Below are positions 1 through 5,357 of a stretch of DNA of 13,961 bases, piece after piece; position 1 is the stretch's first letter, and every line of letters begins with the position of its first letter. A model generated the notes under the pieces. It searched no databases. It was given only the letters and a program-made list of their open reading frames with translations, and was not told the DNA's origin. A program made the translations under genes and the position numbers. This DNA is from Candidatus Colicola coprequi (lineage in GTDB: Bacteria > Bacteroidota > Bacteroidia > Bacteroidales > Paludibacteraceae): positions 1 to 13,961 of the forward strand of contig JAGHSR010000099.1 in NCBI GenBank assembly GCA_018065765.1, given 5' to 3'.

Positions 1-849
1 TTTGAACGGCTGATGAGAGCTGTTTCTCCAGCAGAGATTGAGCGCTGTCTTATGCAATACGGAAAGCAGTTTTTAGATACATTAGTAGAGAAGCAGGTTG
101 CTATAGATGGTAAAAAACTCCGTGGCACACGTCCGACATCAAAAGGTACGCAGGGAGATTATCTACTAAACGCTTTTGTCTGTGAGAATGAATTGGTTAT
201 CGGTCAAATGGCTTTACAGAACAAGGAGAACGAAATAACGGCTATCCCCAATTTGTTAAATAATATCGACATAACAGGAGCAACGGTTACGATAGATGCC
301 ATAGGTACGCAGGTGAACATCGCTCAACAAATATTGGATAAAGGTGCCGATTACATGTTGGCAGCTAAGGATAATCAAAAGTTTACACGCATGGCGATAG
401 CGGAGACATTTTCGTTGAATCCGAAAGCAATAATTGACCAATACTCAGATTTGGATGGCGGTCACGGGCGAGTGGAGGAGCGTGTTTGCCAGATTATGCG
501 CGCAGAGTCAATGGTAGACAACGAGATTGAAGGGCGATGGCCAGGTCTTAAGACTTTTGTTAAAGTAACCTCCAAAGTATCAAAGGGTGATACAACGGAA
601 GAGTCTGTGCGTTATTATATCAGTAGCGATGATTATCCAAAAGCGAAGTATTACTACTTGCTGGCACGTGGTCATTGGGGTATTGAAAATCAACTGCATT
701 GGCACTTAGACGTAACCTTTCACGAGGATGCTTCGCGGGCTAGAATGGACTATGCACCACAGAACTTATCCTTGATAAGAAAGTTACATTTCTCATCTTC
801 CGACCCATCTTTGCTAAATATGATACAAATAGCCCCCAATCCTAAATAG
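1..849 (+). pseudogene. ISAs1-family transposase, partial at window edge and apparently truncated at the C-terminus
   Basis: The reading frame is open from the first base (it begins F-E-R-L before the Met at 13), so the true start lies left of the window. Motifs typical of ISAs1 (H-repeat-like) DDE transposases appear in order: AIDGKKLRG, TIDAIGTQ, GHGRVEER, then HWGIENQLHWHLDV followed by HEDASRAR and NLSLIRK. These give the DDE core that catalyses cut and join of the insertion sequence. Family members normally continue for a few dozen residues after NLSLIRK with a basic, W-containing C-terminus. Here the frame ends about 20 residues later in unrelated S/P/N-rich sequence, and the other two frames offer no plausible continuation. 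I therefore infer a 3'-truncated, probably inactive copy. No terminal inverted repeat was found. The stop lies 35 nt from the convergent stop of the GGGtGRT gene. The family call is firm; the inactivation is an inference from family knowledge. Confidence 0.82.
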
Positions 850-884
850 AATCAGGGGTTATCCATATTCAGCAACTTAATCGA

Positions 885-1895
885 TTACTTATTTAGAGCA
901 AGTGCCACATTGACAGCGCAAGCTACTGTGCAACCTACCATAGGATTGTTACCAATGCCAAGGAAGCCCATCATCTCAACGTGTGCAGGAACGGAAGAAG
1001 AACCTGCGAACTGAGCGTCGCTGTGCATACGTCCCATGGTGTCGGTCATACCGTAAGAAGCAGGACCTGCAGCCATGTTATCCGGGTGCAAAGTACGACC
1101 GGTACCACCACCGGAAGCTACACTGAAGTATGGTTTGCCGGCGAGGATACGCTCTTTCTTGTAGGTACCTGCAACAGGGTGTTGGAAACGAGTCGGGTTG
1201 GTAGAGTTACCGGTGATGGATACATCTACATTCTCGTGCCAGAGAATAGCCACACCTTCGCGTACATCATCTGCACCGTAGCAGTTCACTTTAGCACGTG
1301 GGCCATTGGAGTAAGCTTTGCGACGAACCTCTTTGAGTTCACCGGTGAAGTAGTCAAACTCGGTTTGTACATAGGTGAAACCATTGATACGGCTGATGAT
1401 CATAGCCGCGTCTTTGCCCAGACCGTTCAAGATGCAGCGGAGAGGTTTTTGACGAACTTTGTTAGCCATCTCAGCAATCTTGATAGCACCTTCTGCGGCA
1501 GCAAAACTCTCGTGACCAGCCAAGAATGCGAAGCACTCGGTTTCTTCACGGAGCAGACGAGCTGCCAAATTACCATGACCAAGACCCACCTTGCGGTCAT
1601 CAGCTACAGAACCCGGAATGCAGAATGCCTGCAGACCGATACCGATAGCCTCAGCAGCATCAGCAGCGTTCTTGCAACCTTTCTTGAGAGCAATAGCAGA
1701 ACCTACAACATAAGCCCACTTAGCGTTTTCGAAGCAGATACGTTGGGTTTCTTCGCATGTCATATATGGATCGAGACCTGCTTTTTCGCAGATTTCGTTA
1801 GCCTCTTCGATAGACTTGATGCCGTTTTCGTTGAGGGCTTTAAGGATTTGCGCCATGCGGCGATCCTGACTTTCAAATTTCACTTCGCGAATCAT
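885..1895 (-). CDS. GGGtGRT-family protein, function unknown
   Basis: This 336-residue protein carries the name-giving motif GGGTGRT at residues 262-268, followed by a conserved-looking G/S/M-rich stretch and a C-terminal GCTVAC (Cys322, Cys326) in a small-residue helix. Ten cysteines are spread along the chain (36, 47, 54, 74, 92, 121, 154, 205, 322, 326), and there is a glycine- and histidine-rich GLGHGNL near 104-110. No signal peptide or membrane anchor is evident, so it is probably cytosolic. Its biochemical role is not established as far as I know. It starts 3 nt after the stop of the NifU-like scaffold gene, behind a clear Shine-Dalgarno sequence, so the two are almost certainly co-transcribed. 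The cysteine content and this partner suggest, but do not prove, a role in Fe-S or other metal cofactor handling. Family assignment is by motif recognition. Confidence 0.88.
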   Translation of the reverse strand: MIREVKFESQDRRMAQILKALNENGIKSIEEANEICEKAGLDPYMTCEETQRICFENAKWAYVVGSAIALKKGCKNAADAAEAIGIGLQAFCIPGSVADDRKVGLGHGNLAARLLREETECFAFLAGHESFAAAEGAIKIAEMANKVRQKPLRCILNGLGKDAAMIISRINGFTYVQTEFDYFTGELKEVRRKAYSNGPRAKVNCYGADDVREGVAILWHENVDVSITGNSTNPTRFQHPVAGTYKKERILAGKPYFSVASGGGTGRTLHPDNMAAGPASYGMTDTMGRMHSDAQFAGSSSVPAHVEMMGFLGIGNNPMVGCTVACAVNVALALNK

Positions 1896-1898
1896 AGC

Positions 1899-2600
1899 TT
1901 ACTCCTTTCTTGGGTCAATGGATTTAACAGCACCCTGCTCTTTGGTGGTACGACCATACGTACCGGTAACGCTCTTGAGGGCTTCATTAGCGTCCATACC
2001 TTTCTTGATAGCGTCCATGAATTTGCCCATGTGAACATATTCATAACCACAGATTTCGTTGTCTTCATCGAGGAATTCCTTGGTGATATAACCTTCGGTC
2101 AGTTGCAGATAACGAGGACCTTTCTCCTTGGTGGAGAAGAGAGTACCTACTTGAGAAACAAGTCCCTTACCGAGGTCTTCCAAACCGGCACCAATCATCA
2201 AGCCACCCTCAGAGAAAGCAGACTGTGTACGACCGTAAACGATTTGCAGGAAGAGCTCACGCATAGCGGTGTTGATAGCATCGCAAACAAGGTCGGTATT
2301 GAGAGCCTCAAGGAGGGTTTTGCCGGGCAGAATCTCCGATGCCATAGCAGCAGAGTGAGTCATACCGGAGCAACCGATTGTCTCAACAAGAGCTTCCTCA
2401 ATAATACCATTCTTAACGTTAAGAGTCAGTTTGCATGCGCCCTGTTGAGGAGCACACCAACCAATACCATGTGTCAGACCGGAGATATCGCTAATCTCTT
2501 TGGCCTTTACCCACTTACCTTCTTCAGGGATTGGAGCCGGTCCATGATGAGGACCTTTAGCTACAGGACACATTGCCTGTACTTCTTTTGAATAAACCAT
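1899..2600 (-). CDS. NifU-like iron-sulfur cluster assembly scaffold protein
   Basis: This 233-residue protein resembles the N-terminal scaffold domain of NifU/IscU, which holds a nascent Fe-S cluster before transfer to apoproteins. The best signature is the block around residues 72-100: VETIGCSGMTHS followed by a helix and LPGKTLLEAL, matching the second scaffold cysteine and the following GKT-type segment. Candidate ligands are Cys49 or Cys56 (WCAPQQGAC), Cys77 and Cys106; Cys11 and Cys184 are extra. It is longer than IscU (about 130 residues), with its own N-terminal segment and roughly 100 added C-terminal residues, so it is a distinct branch rather than the housekeeping scaffold. No IscS, HscA or SUF gene lies in the window. 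It is the first gene of a two-gene unit with the GGGtGRT protein. It uses ATG and has only an A/T-rich leader with no Shine-Dalgarno sequence. Confidence 0.83.
   Translation of the reverse strand: MVYSKEVQAMCPVAKGPHHGPAPIPEEGKWVKAKEISDISGLTHGIGWCAPQQGACKLTLNVKNGIIEEALVETIGCSGMTHSAAMASEILPGKTLLEALNTDLVCDAINTAMRELFLQIVYGRTQSAFSEGGLMIGAGLEDLGKGLVSQVGTLFSTKEKGPRYLQLTEGYITKEFLDEDNEICGYEYVHMGKFMDAIKKGMDANEALKSVTGTYGRTTKEQGAVKSIDPRKE
1902..1908 (-). promoter_or_regulatory. Shine-Dalgarno sequence of the GGGtGRT gene
   Basis: On the minus strand AAAGGAG sits 6 nt before the ATG at 1895 and overlaps the last codons of the upstream NifU-like gene. A textbook Shine-Dalgarno site is uncommon in Bacteroidota, whose leaders are usually A/T-rich, and the other starts in this window lack one. 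It fixes the start and suggests high-level reinitiation at the second gene. Confidence 0.7.
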
Positions 2601-2631
2601 AGTTTTAGTAAATATTTAGATTTGTTTATCT

Positions 2632-2652
2632 TTTGCACAAATTGCGTGCAAA
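2632..2652. repeat. 7-bp inverted repeat with 7-nt spacer in the divergent promoter region
   Basis: TTTGCAC (2632-2638) and GTGCAAA (2646-2652) form a perfect inverted repeat with a 7-nt spacer. It overlaps the minus-strand -7 box and the predicted start of transcription of the NifU-like unit. It could be an operator for a dimeric regulator. However, TTTGC is itself part of Bacteroidota promoter sequence, so part of the symmetry may reflect a promoter-like remnant. Confidence 0.45.
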
Positions 2653-2680
2653 GGTACAAGATTATTTTGGTATATGCAAA
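2649..2680 (-). promoter_or_regulatory. Bacteroidota-type promoter for the NifU-like/GGGtGRT unit
   Basis: Read on the minus strand, a TTTG -33 box (2677-2680) is separated by 20 nt from a TACCTTTG -7 box (2649-2656, TAnnTTTG consensus). Transcription would start near 2642, giving a leader of about 40 nt before the ATG at 2600. Its -33 region interleaves with that of the divergent glycosyl hydrolase promoter. Confidence 0.6.
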
Positions 2681-2696
2681 TTTTTTTGTACCTTTG
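2666..2696 (+). promoter_or_regulatory. Bacteroidota-type promoter for the secreted glycosyl hydrolase gene
   Basis: A TTTG box at 2666-2669 is followed after 19 nt by TACCTTTG at 2689-2696, matching the Bacteroidota consensus. The predicted start near 2703 leaves a leader of about 20 nt before the ATG at 2723. The leader is A/T-rich without a Shine-Dalgarno sequence, as is usual in this phylum. This placement also supports the ATG at 2723 over the in-frame ATG at 2633, which lies upstream of the promoter. Confidence 0.65.
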
Positions 2697-2722
2697 CGGC
2701 ACAATATCAAAAATATGTAAAC

Positions 2723-3916
2723 ATGAGAAGACAATTTTTACTTATCATTTCACTCATCACTACCCTATTTATTTCTGCCCAGCAGCCACAGTTTCGTGCT
2801 GCTTGGTTCAGTACAGTAGCCAACATTGACTGGCCATCCAAAGAAGCCATTGGCAACACGGCCCTGCAAAAGCAGGAAATGATTCAGTTGCTTGACCAAA
2901 TGCAAGCGCTCAATCTGAATGCTGTCATCTTTCAGATTCGCCCAACGGCAGATGCGCTCTACCCCAGCAAATTGGAACCGTGGAGTCATTGGTTAACCGG
3001 CAAACAGGGACAAGACAACGATGTGCACTATGACCCGTTGGCAATGATGGTGACGGAAGCCCATAAGCGCGGTATGGACGTGCATGTTTGGATTAACCCC
3101 TACCGTGTAACACTCAACAGTCAAAAGATAGAAGACTTGGCACCCAACCATCTCTATCGCAGTCATCCTGAGATGTTCTGGAAATACAATGGTCAATGGT
3201 ACTTCGAGCCCGGACTGGACGAGACACGTGCATGGATATGCAAAGTAGTTGCCGACATCGTGACACGCTACGACATACAAGGAGTGCACATGGACGACTA
3301 TTTCTATCCCTACCCTAAAGCCGGAATGCAACTGCCGGATAGTGAATGTTTCAAGGCCAACCCGCGCGGATTCAGCAACATAGAAGACTGGCGTCGTAAT
3401 AATGTCAACATGGTTATCAAGGAGTTGCACGACACCATCAAAAGTATCAAACCTAATGTTCAACTGGGCATATCCCCCTTCGGCATTTGGCGCAACGACA
3501 GTCACGACCCACGCGGCAGCAAGACACGCGGACTGGAGAACTACGATGCCCTCTATGCAGATGTTCTGCTATGGATGCAGGAAGGATGGATTGATTATGT
3601 AGTTCCTCAGCTCTATTGGGAGATCGGCAAAGAAGTGGCAGACCACGCCATTTTGGCTCATTGGTGGGCAGAAAATCGCGGAAAAGCAAAACTATATATT
3701 GGCATGTCAGTAGGTCGCATGCGCCCCAATAAGGACGAGAAAGGTCCATGGCAAACGGGCAACGAGATTTGCCGTCAGATGCGTCTGCACCAGCAAATAC
3801 CGCAAATTGAAGGCGAAGTATTCTTCTCGCTCAAATCACTTCTTCGCAACCCTGTAGGAATATGCGACAGTTTGAAGAACGATTTCTTCAAGGAATATGT
3901 AGCTACTCCAAAATAA
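2723..3916 (+). CDS. Secreted family-10-like glycosyl hydrolase (GHL10, YngK/DigH-like)
   Basis: The frame opens at 2633, but the ATG at 2723 is preferred. It lies just after the promoter and starts a clean signal peptide (M-R-R, a hydrophobic core, then ISA before Q20), with predicted cleavage after Ala19. The 397-residue product would be exported and has no lipobox cysteine. The mature protein shows the GHL10 (DUF187) TIM-barrel pattern: FRAAWFSTVANIDWPS near its start, FQIRPTADALYPS, HVWINPYR, GVHMDDYFYPYP (Asp191 and Asp192, likely active-site acids), ISPFGIWRN at 250-258 and VVPQLYW at 293-299. Escherichia coli DigH of this family cleaves denuded peptidoglycan glycan, so a wall or glycan role is plausible; the substrate here is unknown. 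It ends soon after the barrel, without the extra C-terminal domain common in longer homologues. It converges on pheS. Confidence 0.88.
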   Translation: MRRQFLLIISLITTLFISAQQPQFRAAWFSTVANIDWPSKEAIGNTALQKQEMIQLLDQMQALNLNAVIFQIRPTADALYPSKLEPWSHWLTGKQGQDNDVHYDPLAMMVTEAHKRGMDVHVWINPYRVTLNSQKIEDLAPNHLYRSHPEMFWKYNGQWYFEPGLDETRAWICKVVADIVTRYDIQGVHMDDYFYPYPKAGMQLPDSECFKANPRGFSNIEDWRRNNVNMVIKELHDTIKSIKPNVQLGISPFGIWRNDSHDPRGSKTRGLENYDALYADVLLWMQEGWIDYVVPQLYWEIGKEVADHAILAHWWAENRGKAKLYIGMSVGRMRPNKDEKGPWQTGNEICRQMRLHQQIPQIEGEVFFSLKSLLRNPVGICDSLKNDFFKEYVATPK

Positions 3917-3953
3917 GCAGTTGTAGGCAGTCTATTCTAAGACCTTACATAAA

Positions 3954-3985
3954 AATAGCCATGACCGATGCAGGTTATGGCTATT
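3954..3985. terminator. Intrinsic hairpin terminator between convergent genes
   Basis: A 13-bp stem (3954-3966 with 3973-3985; one G-U type mismatch, core AATAGCCAT/ATGGCTATT) has a 6-nt loop. On the minus strand it is followed by a run of five T, so it is a good intrinsic terminator for pheS, whose stop is at 4019. On the plus strand only CTCTT follows, so it would stop the glycosyl hydrolase transcript less efficiently. Confidence 0.75.
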
Positions 3986-4018
3986 CTCTTATGGTGATGA
4001 AAGGAGATTAAATGCTTA

Positions 4019-5062
4019 TCAGCAACCCTCGAATTGATTGAGAAAACGGACATCGTTCTCGCTGAATAAACGGAGGTCCTTTACACGATATTTGAGGTTG
4101 GCGATACGCTCCACACCCATACCGAATGCGTATCCTGTATAAACCTTGCTATCAATGCCGCAAGCTTCCAACACATTAGGATCAACCATACCACAACCGA
4201 GAATTTCCACCCATCCGGTTCCCTTGCAGAAAGCACAACCTTTACCGCCACACAAGTCACAAGAGATATCCATCTCTGCACTGGGTTCGGTAAATGGGAA
4301 ATAACTGGGGCGAAGACGAATCTTAGTCTCCGGTCCGAACATCTCCTTCGCAAAGTACAAAAGTGCCTGACGTAAATCTGCAAAACTTACGTTTTTATCG
4401 ATATAAAGTCCCTCTACCTGATGGAAGAAACAGTGTGCACGAGCAGAGATAGCCTCGTTGCGATAGACGCGTCCCGGGCAGAGAATACGGATAGGAGGTT
4501 TTTGCGTGGTCATGACGCGCGTTTGCACGCTACTCGTGTGGGTGCGCAACAAAATATCTGTAGGTTTTTGTATGCCTTCTTCTTTCTCAATAAAGAAAGT
4601 ATCCTGCATGTCGCGTGCGGGATGTTCCGGAGCAAAGTTCAGCAATGAGAAGACATGCTTATCATCCTCCACTTCGGGACCGTCTGCCACGGTGAAACCG
4701 ATACGGGAGAAGATATCAATAATCTCCTCGCGCACAAGGCTCAAAGGATGACGTGCACCCAACCGAATGGGGTCCGGCGTGCGGGTCAGGTCCTCACGAA
4801 CAACAGCCTGTGCGCTCAAGGCAGAAAGTTGCTCTTTAAATTCATTTATGCGCGCTTCGGCGAGCTGGCGAAGTTGATTGAGTGGTTGCCCAAACAGAGC
4901 TTTTTCTTCCTTTGGTATCTCGCGAAACTCGTTAAAAAGTGACGTTATTTCGCCTTTTTTAGAAAGATATTTAATTCGCAAAGCCTCGATTTCATCGAGA
5001 TTATTCGCCTTCATAGCTTCCACCTGAGCTTTGAGCTCTTGGATACGTTCTTGCATTGCCAT
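4019..5062 (-). CDS. pheS: Phenylalanine--tRNA ligase alpha subunit
   Basis: PheS forms the catalytic alpha chain of the alpha2-beta2 class II synthetase that charges tRNA-Phe. The 347-residue length is normal. Residues 1-85 form a charged helical, coiled-coil-like tRNA-binding arm. DGPEVEDD (128-134) and HPARDMQDTFF (147-157) are conserved PheS blocks. GRVYRNEAISARAH (197-210) is class II motif 2, and YAFGMGVERIANLKY (311-325) is motif 3. A Cys pattern C268-x2-C271-x4-C276-x2-C279 lies in the catalytic domain, as I recall in many Bacteroidota PheS proteins, and may bind zinc or be a remnant of a zinc site. ATG at 5062 is used, with a second ATG two codons later as an alternative. pheT is not adjacent on either side, which is normal in this phylum. 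A Bacteroidota promoter and a G/C-block leader lie upstream. Confidence 0.97.
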   Translation of the reverse strand: MAMQERIQELKAQVEAMKANNLDEIEALRIKYLSKKGEITSLFNEFREIPKEEKALFGQPLNQLRQLAEARINEFKEQLSALSAQAVVREDLTRTPDPIRLGARHPLSLVREEIIDIFSRIGFTVADGPEVEDDKHVFSLLNFAPEHPARDMQDTFFIEKEEGIQKPTDILLRTHTSSVQTRVMTTQKPPIRILCPGRVYRNEAISARAHCFFHQVEGLYIDKNVSFADLRQALLYFAKEMFGPETKIRLRPSYFPFTEPSAEMDISCDLCGGKGCAFCKGTGWVEILGCGMVDPNVLEACGIDSKVYTGYAFGMGVERIANLKYRVKDLRLFSENDVRFLNQFEGC

Positions 5063-5075
5063 AATAAGTCATCTA

Positions 5076-5086
5076 AGGGGACCCCT
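5076..5086. repeat. AGGGG-A-CCCCT palindrome in the pheS leader
   Basis: A perfect 11-nt palindrome with a single central base lies 14 nt before the pheS ATG in an otherwise very A/T-rich leader. A further CCCC (5094-5097) lies just upstream, so in the minus-strand RNA two G4 blocks compete for one C4 block. This could be a DNA operator or a small RNA switch. No leader peptide rich in Phe codons is visible, so classical attenuation is not supported. Confidence 0.4.
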
Positions 5087-5124
5087 ATAAATTCCCCGTT
5101 AAAATTAAATTACAATTTTGGGCG

Positions 5125-5156
5125 CAAAGATACTACATTTCTCTCACATCCACAAA
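5125..5156 (-). promoter_or_regulatory. Bacteroidota-type promoter for pheS
   Basis: On the minus strand a TTTG -33 box (5153-5156) precedes, by 20 nt, a TATCTTTG -7 box (5125-5132). Transcription would start near 5118 and give a leader of about 55 nt before the ATG at 5062. Confidence 0.65.
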
Positions 5157-5157
5157 T

Positions 5158-5171
5158 TTATTTGCAAATAA
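5158..5171. repeat. 14-bp perfect palindrome between the pheS and lptD promoters
   Basis: TTATTTGCAAATAA is fully self-complementary and ends 1 nt from the pheS -33 box, on its upstream side. An additional inverted pair, ATAATA (5168-5173) and TATTAT (5180-5185), overlaps it. The position suits an operator acting on pheS, possibly also on the divergent lptD promoter. A/T richness makes chance symmetry possible. Confidence 0.4.
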
Positions 5172-5222
5172 TATACTCCTATTATGAAAAAGTTGTTTTT
5201 TAATTAAAGAAGTGAGAAAATA

Positions 5223-5254
5223 TTTGCGTATATCGGAGAAAAACTATACTTTTG
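5223..5254 (+). promoter_or_regulatory. Bacteroidota-type promoter for the lptD-porU cluster
   Basis: TTTG at 5223-5226, a 20-nt spacer and TACTTTTG at 5247-5254 match the consensus. Transcription would start near 5261. No other promoter of this type stands out in the short gaps of the downstream cluster, so it may drive lptD through porU. Confidence 0.65.
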
Positions 5255-5312
5255 CACGCTAATTTTCGCATGCAACACGCGCACATACGCGAAGCGCCAG
5301 CATTAAACGAGT

Positions 5313-5357
5313 ATATACACGAAAACAAAGCACATCGCACATATTATCATTCTGGTC
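5313..5357 (+). other. Probable N-terminal signal-peptide coding extension of lptD without an ATG
   Basis: Upstream of the GTG at 5358 the lptD frame stays open back to a TAA at 5304. It encodes Lys-Thr-Lys-His followed by a hydrophobic run (HIIILVV) that joins directly to GLFGSIRLVAQQ. Together these make a complete signal peptide, which the GTG start would cut in half. No ATG, GTG or TTG occurs in this stretch; ATA at 5313 is the only start-like codon placed before the lysines. Confidence 0.55.

Noticed and set aside
834..857. CCCC...GGGG considered as a terminator hairpin for the transposase or the GGGtGRT gene
   Set aside because: Only 4 bp pair across a 17-nt loop and no T-run follows on either strand.
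853..860. CAGGGG considered as the terminal repeat of the ISAs1 element
   Set aside because: The orientation is wrong for a right end and the left end is outside the window, so no partner can be compared.
981..2591. A 536-codon open frame on the plus strand, antisense to the GGGtGRT and NifU-like genes
   Set aside because: It spans two well-supported genes and their junction, its translation resembles no family, and it arises from codon bias of the opposite strand.
2633..2722. Upstream ATG of the glycosyl hydrolase frame
   Set aside because: It lies upstream of the predicted promoter and would hide the signal peptide behind 30 unrelated residues.
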